64,000 nt of DNA, from the NCBI GenBank assembly GCA_004794655.1, contig SMMW01000627.1, positions 1,577,001 to 1,641,000 on the forward strand. Direction: 5' to 3'. The position numbers and the translations under genes were made by a program. This stretch comes from Marisa cornuarietis. Taxonomy: Eukaryota > Mollusca > Gastropoda > Architaenioglossa > Ampullariidae. Positions 12,995 through 25,507 of this stretch are shown in pieces (positions within the stretch are counted from its first letter, which is position 1; every line of letters begins with the position of its first letter). The notes below the pieces were generated by a model, which saw nothing but the letters and a program-made list of their open reading frames with translations, did not search any database and had not been told where the DNA came from.

Positions 12995-13332
12995 CTTTTA
13001 TACAATGCCAAGCGCCGTTTAGCGCAGTCAACTGCATCGTCTGAAACTAAGAGCGAAAGTCATGTGCATTGTATAGATGTCACATGATGAAAGACGTTAT
13101 TTTTCTATTAGCGATGATGATTAACTAAAGGAAAAATAATGAAGACTTATAAGCAAATGTTGCTGTTTAAATTCATTATATCTGAAAAAATATTTTGTTT
13201 TTGCTCTCTTTGTTTAAAGAATTGTGCTATCTTAATTATTTTCGAGCTACGGATTTTAAACTAATTGCTGCTCCCTGCTGTCCGAAAGACCAAGCTTCCT
13301 GTCCCATGACTTGCATGTGATGTGTCACGTGG
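12995..13332 (-). promoter_or_regulatory. Putative S28 peptidase promoter: TATA box and E-box (CLEAR-like) sites
   Basis: On the minus strand a TATAAAAG lies at 13002-12995, about 75 bases upstream of the ATG at 12922. Further up are GTCATGTG (13059-13066), GTCACATGAT (13079-13088) and TCACGTGG (13325-13332). These resemble the GTCACGTGAC element bound by TFEB/MITF factors at lysosomal genes in vertebrates. That would suit a lysosomal peptidase, but short E-boxes are common by chance. Confidence 0.4.
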
Positions 13333-13823
13333 CTAATTTTCGCTCTCACGTCGGTGTTTTGAGTGCATAGGTTGTTTTAATAACTTGATCGAGACAAGCC
13401 TTCACGCCAAGAGCCCAAGAGGGTTTTTTCAAAACTTTCAAAATTTGACATCAAGTGATAGGACCAAGCACAGGGACCTTCAGAAGTCCGCGGGAACGAG
13501 TAGGCAATCTCCATCGATTAGTAGGCCTACTTACCATTTGCTATAGCCTACCTTTTCGTTTACTGCAGTCGACATCTCCTTTTCGTCACAACACGGACGT
13601 ATATGAATTAAATACACGTCCGTGGCTGCCAGCATTAGCTGTAGCTCCTTTTACGTTTCGAAACATTTATTGGTGGGACAATTTTATAATGCGGTCATGG
13701 TAAAGATTGGTCCTATTGCCATGCAATGCGTGTTCGAGTTCCAGAAAAGAGCATTTTCTTCATGAGTTGAATATATCCGCCCATGAAAACAAAACCCTAT
13801 TGTTTCTAGGAAGTACACGAGCG

Positions 13824-14316
13824 CCTGTTCCAGCTGAGGAATTTAGGGATTAGTAGCCCTTGTCCTCAAAATCATATATTGCACCCTGATCGAGAACGTT
13901 TTGACATTCAATCAGTGGTTCGGCGTTCTCTCTATGAAAGATGAAGTTTGTTTGATGAGGGTGCTCAAAACTGCCAGCAAGATCATTGGAACTTTGCAAA
14001 AAACCTCTAGGTCAGAGCTGTGAGGTTAAAAGCTATCAGAATTATCACAGACTCCAAGAAGAGTACTTTGGCCAAGTCCTTACCAGCTGCAATAGCACTC
14101 TTGAACAGGACTAGGAAATGAACTTTGTTTGCTTATCCTAACCCTAATCATAGTATGACTGACAATCATCGCTGAAAAATCAAGTGTGAGAGTCAATATG
14201 TGGGTGTGAGCTGTGACTGTATTTTATTTATATTATTCATGTTTACTATTTATGGACGTTCCCAACTGAGGAAACTTTCTGCCTCTGTTGTGGACTCGTA
14301 CAAGATAATACAAAAT
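13824..14316 (+). mobile_element. Diverged 3' end of the LINE family seen at 27.2-30.6 kb
   Basis: Segments align in order with the 3' coding end of the LINE: 'CTGAGGAATTTAGGGATTAG' against its counterpart near 29893, then 'GTGGTTCGGCGTTCTCTC', 'GCCAGCAAGATCATTGG', 'GCAATAGCACTC.TGAACAGGACTA', and finally the 3' UTR block 'CTGCCTCTGTTGTGGAC'. An internal deletion and stops show it is an old truncated copy. Confidence 0.8.
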
Positions 14317-14429
14317 AAGACTCGTACAAGCTCTAGTTCATGCAGCAGACAACATTCCGAGAGATATGCCACTGAAATAATTTATGGCACGGGTGATTCC
14401 CCACCTATTCCAAGTGAATAGTTTATTTT

Positions 14430-15700
14430 TCAGTTGGTTATGTAGAGTGGCGTTTCACCTTGAACTTCATGCTTGTAAGGAAAAATATGGTCACTGCCCA
14501 TGTCGGTCCCAGGGTGCAACCTCGGTTTGGTCTTGATGCTGGAATTGAAAGGGCTTGGCAGAATAAAGTCAATTTGGTTATAGATCAAATGATTTGGAGA
14601 ATGCCAAGCTACCATCCTTGATTCCCAGTCTTAGACCTCTGTTGTTCGTTTCACCTAAGCTGAATGTACCGAACATTTCTGCCCACTGTTGGTAAGCATC
14701 TGACTCAATGAGCAAAAATAACATCTACCAAAAAAAAAAAAAACAAACCCCACTCCATGCATGTTATCACTGAAACCCACAAAAAAAAAGAACCAGTCTT
14801 CAAATACTATGGAGCAGCAATAGATATGTTTACAGTAACTAGAGTGTTGAAAACACACAAACACACACTTAAACTTGAAAAAAATCACTACAAACACATT
14901 TATAATTACCTTTTTAAAAGACTGAGATTTAACTCATCATAACTTACATCACATATCATTTTGTTGGAATAGTGATACCTTTAAAGTTATATCTCAGTAA
15001 TTTAGATGGTTGTACATTTCCCAATTTCAGATCATAGTTTGGAAAAAAAAAACTGGCTACATACAAAAGACTACACAGGAACATCGGAAATTATTTGATC
15101 AAAATATCATACTAATCATTCAGGTGAATTTAAACATTATCAGCAATGATGAGTCGTTGTTCCAAGAGTGATTCTTTTGCAAAAGCAAAACCATGCTGAC
15201 ATGGCAAACACTCACAAATTTAACGCTATATTAAATGCAAAAGCATGTACAAAGTAATATACAATGATATGTTTGAATATAAATTTTACAAAATTTGTGG
15301 AACTTTTTTATATTGCAAGCTTTAAAGTGACAAGTTTTCCATAAAGGCAATTTAATTTTTGGTCCAACAAATGAACAAAAATATGTTTTAACTTATAGCC
15401 TGGAATGTAGTTCTTGTAATTTGGCTAATAAATCTCTGCATGTCATGCATATAAAATCTTTACAAATGCATCATGTTTAAATTTGCCATGGCCTTACACA
15501 AACATGGATGGAATGGTAAATTTAGAAAACAACCAGAATATAGTTTAGTAGGAAAAAACAATTTTACCTTACAAAAGATTTGACATTACTAATAAATCAC
15601 AACATTGTAGTCAGTCTCTGACTGAGTCATTGGCTTATGTTTGCAACCAATCCCATCCATTCTTGCATCCAGTTCAAACTGCCTGGTGTATTTTCATTTC
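14430..15700. other. AT-rich intergenic stretch without recognised features
   Basis: No exon-like open frame with splice signals is seen on either strand. It lies downstream of the minus-strand membrane protein gene and may include part of its 3' UTR. The short frames here are low-complexity or isolated. Confidence 0.5.
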
Positions 15701-16215
15701 TTTGCAGGTTCCTGCCCTGAGTACTTTTCTTCCCCTACTTCCTAGCCAGACAACTCTTCATCTGATGACCATATCCTAACTATTACCGTCACCAGAACAA
15801 CAACATATCGTTACAGGATTTTTAGTTACTGTGCAACAAAACAATGGAACTCTTCCTCTTTCCATATCTAATACCTATCCACCATTCTTTTAAATGTGCA
15901 CTGAAGACACTCCTCTTCCTTGAGCATTACTCCTAGCAGCAGTCCACACAATGCTAGTTTTTCTTCGACCCACCCCACTTTTTCGTTTATTGCTATTTCC
16001 TTACTCGTCTCTGCTGAATCACCAAGCTCTTGGTTCTTGTTACCTGATTCCTCTTTGTGTTTTCTATACTTGTCTTTTATTAGTCATCCATACTATTGTT
16101 CATCCTTCACTCCTTCATATGTTGTGCATGTCTCATTCTTGTCTAAGAATATGCTCCTTAAGAGCGTGAGTATGTGCTATACAAATCATGCATTTATTAT
16201 TATTACTATAATAAA
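15700..16215 (+). mobile_element. L2/CR1-like LINE 3' end (decayed)
   Basis: The read matches, with stops, the C-terminal end of the element at 52.4-53.0 kb: a 'RHQNNN'-type block, then 'CNKTMELFLFPY', then 'SFKCALKTLLFLEHYS'. It ends in the family's characteristic 3' tail, with TGTGCTATACAAATCA and an ATT-rich repeat at 16170-16205. Confidence 0.75.
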
Positions 16216-16603
16216 AATGAATTAAGCATCTGTCTGAAAGACAAAGTATGGAATGGAACAGAAGAACAGTTTCTGAAGAATGTACACACTTCATGATGAG
16301 TACTAAAGAACTGGAGACAAGGCAACCAGCTCAACTACAGCCAACAATGGTGTGACTGAGAAAACTGAGCTCACAGTTCACTCATTCTTCTTGATAGACT
16401 TGTCAAGTCTTAAAGAAATTTGAATCAAATTATTTTGCAACCACCATATCTACAAGTACAAAAAAAAAAAACCTAAAGAAAAAGTGTATGATAACTAGAA
16501 TCTTGGTTAACACCATTCGTGATACAATATCATGCCAGCACCATACCTGAGCTTAAACACAAACTGCACGGACGAAGACCAGACAGTGCTATTAATAACA
16601 GGT

Positions 16604-18395
16604 TTACATAAGACGTCCCAGGATGGTCCCAAATGATATGAAGAAAACCATAAGAATAACTTCTTCTTTGTAACAAAGTTGAAGACAATTCAGACGATGC
16701 TCTCTGGCATGTTTGTATAAGAGGTAGCAGGGCACCACAACATGAAACAGATCTGGTATCATCAGCCCCAAGTTACGAATGTTCTGGAAGGAGTGGCCTT
16801 CGCCTTGCAACACGTGAGCAATGAACTGGTCAGAGCCACTGACAATGATGTGCACCAGGTTGATACTGATGATAGTAGCCACCTTCCATGAAGACAAACT
16901 ATTGTCACGGTTACAAAGGTTGAGGACGATGGCTGTGGTGATCATTTCAGTGATGGTAAATAAAAAGTGATGAGTGAAATAGGTGTATAGCTCCTCATTG
17001 TAGTAGCTGAAAAATGACCTGAAATGATAAAGCAGTAAATCGTGATCAATTAGGCTAGATCTCTGACAGTATTGGTACCAACAGTATACTTCTACTAGAA
17101 AGATGATTTCGAAACTAGATAACCTTGTGTAAAATAAGCAGGTATTTCTTGAAAAATGCTATGAAGTGTCTTTGATCTTAACAAGAAATTTGTTGCAGGA
17201 TATGAACTTAACACTTTTTAAATCATATTTCAGTGACAAGGTGTTTTTGGAATTCTATGCCTGCACATGCACATATACAGAGGTACACACAAACTTACCA
17301 CCATGAATAATAATGTGGATACAAGTTTACAACATAAAGGAACAGCATGCTTCGGCGGATTGGCACTCCTGAGCGAAAAAGCCCAACCAGGTAACGTAGA
17401 CTTTCATAGAAGAGCAACATGAAGACAGTTGTGAACACCCAAATCTGGAATGTCGAGCTGGTGGCATTGAAATACACATGCTTGTACGTCACAATTCCTG
17501 GGTTCTCATAACGACCTGCATATAAACAGAAAAAGGAAACATTTACAGCAATGAATTAATTTGCTCAAATAATTTGATTATTCCCCTTTAATATGCCAAT
17601 AAATACTCATTACAATAAACACTCAAACACATTACAGGATTTCAAAGAATTATAGTAATAAAGATTATTCAGTTTTCAAGCACAACAACTTACCCTCCAC
17701 TTTCAACTGAAATAAGACTGCTTCTCCAAGGAATTAAAAGACACAAATAAGACTCAAAATGAGCATGTATTCTTACAAAAGAACAAAAAGAGAGAGAGAA
17801 ATTTTATAGCGTTAAAGGTTCAATTGTTATCTTTGAAGAAAAAAAACCACCTCTGAATACTGTGTCAAAGCAGGAACAGGTGCATCCATAGCGATCAATC
17901 TTTGGTTTGTCTGGCACCCATATTTTCATGTAGAACACACCTGTTTATATATGAAGGTGATGATGATTTGTAATACTTGTATTAGCCAGCACATGTGCCT
18001 GGTTGCATGGGCACACATACACACATACATAAAATGACTTGGTATTAGATATTTGACAGCCAAAATGTACTATTTAAGGAAATAACTCTCACCCTCTTTA
18101 TACCCCACTTCCTCCCCTTCCCGTAAAAAGCCATAAAAACAGACCAATATGAAGGTATGGCAAGATGATAATGAGGAAAGCTGCAAGGACAAAGGCGATG
18201 AACTTGTCAAGGAACTTGTTCTTTACAGCAACTTCATGAAGCTCTGTAAGACGATCTTCTACATACTCCTGCATTTCTGGCAGTGCCCGCCTTGTTTCCC
18301 GCCTGTCACATAGGCAAGTAAGATGTTCAAGTACACGCACCAGCTGCAATACTCTGATTACAATACAGTCATCAATCAACAGTATAAAAATGCAT
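16604..18395 (-). CDS. Unrecognised multi-pass membrane protein, C-terminal four exons (5' exons uncertain)
   Basis: Four minus-strand exons join in frame: 18395-18109, 17940-17851, 17515-17299 and 17018-16604 (stop at 16606-16604), giving about 335 aa. Donor choice at 18108 (gtgggg) is the weakest junction. Hydrophobic segments are clear: 'FIAFVLAAFLIIILPYLHI' in the first exon, 'IWVFTTVFMLLFY' and 'SMLFLYVVNLYPHYY' in the third, and several in the last (TITEMITTAIVLNL, WKVATIISINLVHIIV, MIPDLFHVVVPCYLLY, VILMVFFISFGTILG). The second exon carries a C-x-C-x-C cluster after 'DRYG'. A charged amphipathic stretch ('MQEYVEDRLTELHEVAVKNK') precedes the first membrane segment. I do not recognise the family. 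It looks well conserved and real; at least one N-terminal exon is missing from this model. Confidence 0.72.
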
Positions 18396-19757
18396 CTAAA
18401 AGACAGACACAAGCATAAGGAAAGACAGAAAGATACTCAGATGAACAAATACTGGTATATGCACTGGCAAATGTTATCATTTCCTGACATCACAATGTAC
18501 AACATTTGTTAATAACAAACCATATCTTCACAAGCACATTATACAACACTGCTTACATTTTCCTTAGACCTCTACTCAATGCCATCTGAAAAAAATTGTG
18601 AAATCAACCACACCTAAAATTGAAACAGATGGCTTCGTTATCCTTCACAAATCTAACCTACTAGTAAAGCCTATTAACATTACAGAAAACTGTTTCTTAC
18701 ATCTATGCAGACAATGCTATCAATCCATTCACGCAAAAGCAAATAAAACAAAAACTAATCTTTAGAAAAAGACAAAATAAACAAAGTAAACATAACCAGA
18801 AGTGACAGCCAACAAAATAACAAGGCTGCATAAGCCACAATAGGCCTGCTACATGGCTACAGTCATCCCATTGAAAATGATAACTAAATCACTAAAAGAC
18901 TGATCTTGAACTCTGCACAATATTTCTAGTTTAAAAAAAATAAGGCAACATATTAAGATACATTTAAATGTATAACTTTTAAGAACGCATCCGAATATAT
19001 TAAAACTAAATACTTGGTAAAATAACAGATTCTCTGATGTCCAAAATATACAGGTCCATAAAATATTTTAAAAGGGCTTTTTGTTCAGGAAAAAGGTAAA
19101 AGCAATATTAAGACATTTTATGAATAATGGTGCATAAATATAGGCTAAAATAGATGTTTCGAATCAGTCTATATTTCTGCTATCTTTATTTTGAATAATA
19201 TTTTATGGCATTTGCATAATTCATAAACACATACACAAGCACACACACTGTGGGAGCAGAAAAAAGTAAGACTTTCTGAAGAAAGTGAGAGTAGGTTTCC
19301 TGTGAATGTAGAGCGGTACTTCATTCTAGGTGAGAGGACTAGAGACAGAAACAAATTGTAGATCAGATATAATACATCTGGTCTCAGGAATACAAAGGGA
19401 ATCAGAAGAGGGGAGGAAAGAATGAGGCGAAGTGTAGACATGAAATGAGTAGGGTAGGTAACTGGTAAGCAGCCTTCAACTGATTAAGACATGACAAAAG
19501 ATGTTGACTCTATACTGAATGTTTTTGAGAAAATAGGATTTGGTGAAGTGCTGTAAGAAAGAGGGGTGTGATCAGTTTCCTTCTTACGGAAAATGAAAGG
19601 GGCACACTGTTATGAATACATTGGAGGATTAATTGGTTGAGTTAGGAAGGCCAGCAAGAAGAGACTTACCGTAGTCAGTGCAAGACAAGGGGGAAACAAA
19701 TTTAGAGGTAGCATCTGTGGGAAGATGCTTTTAGATCTGGCTAATGAGGTGAAGGGG

Positions 19758-19922
19758 AATTGGTGTTTTACTCTAAGCCAGCAACTGAGGCTACATCATG
19801 GTAAACAGATGCCACACGCAGGGAAAGAACAGTATGCCCGAGACAAAAACTGAACCCAGAACAGCCAACCTTCACTGTTTTGGTGACAGGCGCGAATCAT
19901 TGTGCCAGCAGGCCGCCCCATC
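19758..19922 (-). mobile_element. tRNA-derived SINE
   Basis: On the minus strand the element begins with a tRNA-like head: GGGGCGGCCTGCTGGCACAA, a box-A-like CTGGCACAATGATTCG, and a box-B-like GGGTTCAGT. It then runs into a family-specific body ending CCTCAGTTGCTGG...GTAAAACACC. The same head and body recur at 35330-35500, and body pieces at 3.8 and 32.7 kb. These are RNA polymerase III-type retroposons mobilised by LINE machinery. Confidence 0.7.
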
Positions 19923-21796
19923 TGGCTAATGTATCACAAATGATAACTGAATGACTTGGCAGCATAAGTTACAACATGATGCATGGGCAGTGTTAATTAC
20001 AATATAGCTAAGACTGCCAAGACACTCTTTTTTTAAAATGGTAGGTAATTCTGTTTATGCTAGTTTTCACTCCATGCCAGCATTTTTTTTCAGCAAATAA
20101 TTTGCTAAAGAGGTTAGACAGGAAATGGCATACATCTTTGTTTAATGCCCAAAGAACCATCATGTTCATCTGACATGTTTAGATTTTGGGCCTGTGTGTG
20201 TACAGAATGTCAAATGCACTCTCGATGAGAAATGCGTTTATTCTGCCTCTTGCTGTATGAATTTTCTCAACTACTTCATGATAGTTTATTCTTCCCCTAT
20301 CTCCAGACTTGATGGCTCTCTGCCCCTAGCAGTTATGGATTATTACGTAAAACGCTTGATGCTGCCTTGATGATCAAGAAGGTAGTGTAGAACTCACATT
20401 ATCATTCTCATTATTATCCTCCTCCTAATCTTTTGATTTCTACAAATAAGCTCAGTATTGTTTTACTATATTTTTCAAAAGAAGCATAATAAATTATGTC
20501 AGTTCAAACTTTCCAACATGTCAGAACCATTTCCTGGGCATATAAAATTACATTCAAAAATAGGGATTCATTAAAAGTATGCTTGAAAAGGGGCATAGTT
20601 GGGTATCTGAAGGATTCCGCTGCACCCAACATCTCAAGCAGCATAAATCTAGTTCAAACTGTCAGGTAAAGTGCTGCGTTACCCATTCTTCTTGGTCAGG
20701 TATTTGGCATATCTCCTTAATAAGCCAAAACACCTTTCTATCACTGACATCATTTCAGCTGATTAGCAGCCACAGTGGCTCAGCAAAGCTCAAGGTTGAA
20801 AGGTTCAGATGTCATGGAAGAACTGTTTTTCATCCAGCTGTGTTAACAGAAGACGGAACATCACTGACATTCACGTACATCTGGGAGAATCCTAAGTCAT
20901 ATTTCATCATGTGAGCACAGACAGATACTGAGCAACATCTGCAGTTAAGTTCCAATTCACTACTAAAAAGCCATACACAGATGAGCACTTCAAAAGCACA
21001 CTTCATACTACAGCTGAAGCTGTCCAAAAATAGAAAAGTGAGCTTTTTAGTAAAACTACAAACATGCATATATAGATTAATAGAAATCTACAATTAGATA
21101 TTTAAAACGCTGTCTACAGCATGCCTCTATTCAGAGTGAAACATACATATAGAGTTGCTCTCACCTATTCGGGTCTATCACATGTAGCATGGAATTCTTT
21201 TTGTGATCTTATGCCAGTTACCATTCAGTTGCTGAAGTTTCATCATTTTCTGTTCTCATAGTGATACCCCATATCTTTGTTCAAAGGATTCAGAAAACAT
21301 AAGGCTTTCTTTGCCACAAACAACAGTTTTTTCCCATGAAAAATTGTTTTTTTAAAGTTAAAAGGGAGTGGAAGATAAAGAAATCACTGCTGCCTTTATT
21401 CATTTATGCACCCTTTTTACCAATTTTCCTGTCTCAGCAACCAAATGGATGCTTCCCCCACCCCACACACTATCATATTGCTACATTTTGTGTGTACACA
21501 CTATCACATTGCTATATTTTCAAATCAGAAGATTTCAGATGCTTTTCAATACACTGTCTGCTGATGTATGTTTGGACGCATACACTTTAACTAATAAGTG
21601 TCATCAGATTTAACACTTTCAGTAAACACTTAAGCTTTTTTCCAGCCATCACCTTTTATTTCTTTCTTGTTAACCCTGCAGTGGCTCATTTAAACTTTGT
21701 TTTTGAAATTGTAGATTATGCAGAATGATCAAAAGTTGGGATTTCCCAATCTTGTGTTCATCCAACTGAACACAGTGCCAACCACAATTAAGTTAA

Positions 21797-21989
21797 TAGA
21801 GAGTTTGAGATCCACGACGCGTAGGGAGACGTGTGCGGCAACAAGAACGGCGAGCCTCTAAGCCTACCCATTGTGAGAAAGCGATTGGTTGGATTTTGTG
21901 GATGTGATGATGTAAGGCGCAAATTCCCGTAACGCTACAGGTTGCCGCTCCCGCACGCATCGTGCGAGCACTGAATCTCAAACTCTCTA
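21797..21989. mobile_element. 193-bp MITE with perfect 15-bp inverted ends
   Basis: The ends TAGAGAGTTTGAGAT (21797-21811) and ATCTCAAACTCTCTA (21975-21989) are exact reverse complements, with outer TA dinucleotides that may be the target duplication. An inner inverted match (GTGTGCGGCAAC against GTTGCCGCTCCCGCAC) extends the palindrome. It is GC-rich against AT-rich flanks. There is no coding content, so it is a non-autonomous TA-targeting element. Confidence 0.8.
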
Positions 21990-22675
21990 ATGTTACTTTT
22001 GTACCTAAAAAATATTAGCTCAAAAATTAGTATTCAAATGTAATACATGGTTAAAAACACAATTTTTACACAGATGTATATGCAGTTTATATAGATATAT
22101 GAATTTTAAGTCAGAATGGAGTATAAATGCACAGTACAGTTGAATAAATCAATAAAATACACAAATACAAAACCTCCAACAAATCAAGCCAACATAACTC
22201 TCAGTACTGCATAGGTAAAGTTAAGCAGGACTTCCTTCATATCAGTTAGTAGTTGCTGGAGATATACTGTAACTAATATCTTACTTCACAAAAAAAAGAA
22301 TAGGTATTATATATAAAAAAATCATGATTTTTCTTTCAGAGGCAAATCCTATTGAACAGAAGGGAGTGAGGCTTGGGTACAATCCACTGTTCACAGGAGA
22401 GTTGGGTCTGGACTTATGTACTGTTAATGAATTGCCTTTAATGAGCTGGGTGATAGGGATATTTTAGTTGGTTCTTTTTTAGTAAGTAGAATATGCTACC
22501 AGACTTAGTCACTGTCTAAAACTGAGTCAGTTTAGCACTGCAATATGCTAACTGGCAAATTTAAAATATTGAGACTAATAATCTTACTGTGAAGCCAACA
22601 GAATGTTAATTATACAGGAAATCATGAAGAAAACCTTACTGAGTTAAAGCACTACAAGAATACTTCCTAGTACAA

Positions 22676-22816
22676 CATGCTCCTTTCAAGTGTGAGTATG
22701 CACTATACAAATATATTATCCATGTCTCGTTCTTGTTCTTAAGCGATAAGAGCATGCTCCTAACAAGTGTGAGTATGCACTATACAAATCTTGCTTTCTT
22801 CTTCTTATTATTATTA
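22676..22816 (+). mobile_element. Two tandem LINE 3' tails
   Basis: Two copies of the segment GCTCCT...AAGTGTGAGTATGCACTATACAAAT lie head to tail, the second followed by a TTATTATTATTATA tail. They match the 3' terminus of the L2/CR1-like family at 16.15, 50.5 and 52.2 kb. Confidence 0.7.
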
Positions 22817-23634
22817 TATATCTACACACACAAATCTGCATGATCTGTGAAAATAGTCTGTGATTTGAACCAAAGAGTTAAGTTTTCATAATTGGCTGAA
22901 ATATTAATACACAGCCAAAAGTATCATGTGAAGTCCTATAAATAACAAATTGTTTCATAACTTAAAAGTGTCAGTTATAAAAAGAAGGAAAAGTGGAGAA
23001 TATGTTGATCTTAGTGAAAAATATGAGAAAATATCTCTGACTTATAGTCTAAAGGAAAGTAAGGTGCAACATTTATATGCTTGTATATATCAGGGGTGGG
23101 AAACCCTTTTTCTGTCAAGGGACATTTGGATATTTATAACATCATTTGTGGGCCATACAACATTATCACTCACAAGTTAGCCTGCTATACTTGGTCAAAC
23201 ATTTAAATAACTCATCCCTAATATAATGATTTGTACTCTTTCACCAGCACTCTGGCTTATTTATTATTTCAAAATTTCCGATACTATTATGTGTCATTTC
23301 ATTTAAATTTATATTGCTAGGGAAAAAAAGCTTTTAGATTTAATTCCGAGTCCCGCCTGGGGTTGCCTTGGGAGGGCTAGACTATTTTATTTCGCGGTCT
23401 GGACGTTCCCCACTCCTCGTTGTTATGGTGATCAACGTTTTTCTCTACTTTCCCACTTTTTTCAATAATTGAATCAATAAATGAGACCGTAATAAGTCAG
23501 TCAGACGTAAAAAGTCAGACACTTCTCGTCTGCTCTTTTTCACTAGTCTCTTTTCAATGACTGAATGAAGGAGACCACGTCTGTGAGGAGACAGTCAGTC
23601 AACTGATTTGCTTGCCATTCCGTAGTTTACTTAC

Positions 23635-23721
23635 CTCGTAAATCGTAATTTTCACAGTTTCGCTATTGGCTTTACATGTGAATGCCACTGCCACCCAGGA
23701 AATGCTGTTGTAAATAACCAT
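23635..23721 (-). CDS. Candidate first coding exon, possibly of the membrane protein gene
   Basis: An ATG at 23721 opens 29 codons beginning MVIYNSISWVAVAFTCKANS and ending in TACGAG followed by a perfect gtaagt donor at 23634. The exon ends in phase 0. The downstream membrane protein exon at 18395 needs a preceding phase-2 junction, so at least one further exon would be needed to join them. The composition looks protein-like, but no family is recognised and the link is inference. Confidence 0.4.
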
Positions 23722-23869
23722 GCGAGATTTGAGGCGAAAGTTTTAAAAGGTTGACATCATAAATTCAAACCATTTACAACTCCGTCCAAGTAACGATTTG
23801 CGCCATGTTCAGCGAAGGCTTCGTGCGGGTTCTGTCAGCGAAAGAAGCTCCCACAGTCCACAGACTATA

Positions 23870-24180
23870 TGATGATAATGATTTGTATAACGTCTTTCCA
23901 TAGATTTGCTCAGAGAGCTTTACATAAACCATACATAAACTAAATCAAATGCACCCATATTCACATAAAATAATGGACTCGCTAACTCTAGGTCTTTCTC
24001 CTGGCAAGCCCCATCAACTTGGACCAGATTACCCGTCAGCCTTCGACACTTTCATTCTCTTACCACCTTTAATCTAAACTTGAGACACATCTTTTCAGAA
24101 CGACGACTTCACTGTGACCCTGTCCTGACATGATCGTGTATAACATGTGTCTGTAATTTACTTTGTGTATGAGTGTGTGT
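23870..24180. mobile_element. Decayed LINE 3' fragments
   Basis: The GATAATGATTTGTATAACG and TTTGCTCAGAGAGC segment resembles reverse-oriented 3' tails common to animal LINEs. The following 24000-24130 stretch is a degraded C-terminal coding end (...CTTGAGACACATCTTTTCAGAACG). Evidence is pattern similarity only. Confidence 0.35.
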
Positions 24181-24216
24181 TGCTATAGCTATAGCTCTGT
24201 CCATACATACACACTA

Positions 24217-24938
24217 CAGTAGAACCTCGATTATTCGGTGTAATGACGGGCGCCCGACATCCGGATAATCAAAAATAACGGATAATCAAAAAATAATTCT
24301 AAAAACTCGCAAATGCTAGAATAGGTGTAATATCACTCATTGATTTCCGATGTTAAATTCCAATGAAAGCTTAGCAACTGCTTCTCGATCCTTTTCGCCA
24401 CGTTCAACAATTTGCAGTTTTGTAGCAATTGAGAAAACAACTCTTTTTCTTTAAACTCCAGCACCGGACCCCGATATTTCGGTACCAACTTTCGCGAAAC
24501 CGCTTTCGAACCTCGAGGTGCGGACGCCAACTGAATGAACTCGGAACAAGGCGTTTGCTTTCACGGACGGTGCGACCCACACGGCCACACACAATCTTTT
24601 CCAAGAAAAGTGTTGAAACCGAAGACAAATGTCAAAACTTATTGACGAGTGGCAGTCGTCGGAATTTGGAAAAGGGGGAGGGAGAGTGCTCGAAAGGAGT
24701 CCACTTCATCGGATTCAGTCTAACGGTTTTTTTTTTTTTTTACAGCAGGGGACCGTCTGGCTGGTGCACAGATGCTATACTTTCAATCCCTTTAGAATAA
24801 TTCTCAGAAACCCATCGACAAAGACTTTAGGCTGTGACACAGGTAAATATTCCTGTAGTCGAAATTCTTGGCGGTCTTGTGATGTCTAGCAGTTTGTTTG
24901 TTTGTTTTTGTGTGTGTGTGCGTGCGTGCGTGTGTGTG

Positions 24939-25001
<63 letters not shown>

Positions 25002-25062
25002 AGGCGATCCCGGATAACCAAATGCACGGTTAATCGGAGACCGGAAAATCGAGGTTCCACAG
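24217..25062. mobile_element. pogo/Tigger-like DNA transposon, non-autonomous
   Basis: The left end CAGTAGAACCTCGATTATTC (24217-24236) and the right end, read in reverse as CTGTGGAACCTCGATTTTCC (25062-25043), are near-identical inverted repeats of the type shared by pogo/Tigger elements. Each is flanked by TA (24215-24216 and 25063-25064), the expected target. A minus-strand frame of 65 codons (24530-24333) may be a remnant of coding sequence, but no catalytic domain is visible. A long TG repeat (24910-25000) has expanded inside the element. Confidence 0.8.
24903..25000. repeat. TG microsatellite
   Basis: About 45 TG dinucleotides with a few C interruptions lie inside the pogo-like element. 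Frames across it on both strands are artefacts. Confidence 0.95.
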
Positions 25063-25074
25063 TACTTTACTGAA

Positions 25075-25507
25075 ATCTTCGCTCCTCATCAAACTTCCGC
25101 AGTCTACCCATGCCGACGTCCTCCCTCTCTGCTGCTAAGCAGTGGAACTCTTCCACATCACATTCGGACTCCAAGGCTACATTCAAACGCTCTCTGAAAA
25201 TATCTGTTCACAAAGTACTATCCCTGAATTACTATTCTTAACTCCATTGCCATATTGTCTGTCTTGCTAACCATCTTGTAATGGCTCCATCTCACACCGT
25301 TTACAGTACCTATATCCCTTCATACCTTCATCAATTGCTTTACCTTCTGCTCTTGTACCTCATCTTTATGTTGTTCAGTGTGCCTATACGTATCTCACCG
25401 TCCACTGTCTGTTATCTTTCATTTCGATCATTACTGGTCTGCGCAGAGAGTACGATCTATCTTGGTCGTGATGCTGCGCGATATAAGTTCACATTATTAT
25501 TATTAAA
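25075..25507 (+). mobile_element. L2/CR1-like LINE 3' end
   Basis: A plus-strand read gives 'SAAKQWNSSTSHS' followed by 'TFKRSLKI', corresponding to the 'CAAKQWNSLPLHI...SFKSALKTHLF' block of the element at 52.4-53.0 kb. It ends with the GCGCGATATAAGTTCACATT tail and an ATT repeat. Confidence 0.7.

Larger units (their letters stand above)
18413..23634. other. Long intron or intergenic stretch, mostly AT-rich, with a SINE and a MITE
   Basis: If the exon at 23635-23721 belongs to the membrane protein gene, this is intronic. It contains the SINE at 19758-19922, the MITE at 21797-21989 and LINE 3' tails at 22676-22816. I found no convincing further exon. A plus-strand frame ending 'TFTYIWENPKSYFIM' (20770-20914) and an overlapping minus-strand frame both look mildly protein-like but lack support. 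Confidence 0.45.

Noticed and set aside
20579..20914. 111-codon plus-strand frame ending YIWENPKSYFIM
   Set aside because: The end looks protein-like, but there are no matching splice partners, no domain, and an overlapping minus-strand frame looks equally plausible.
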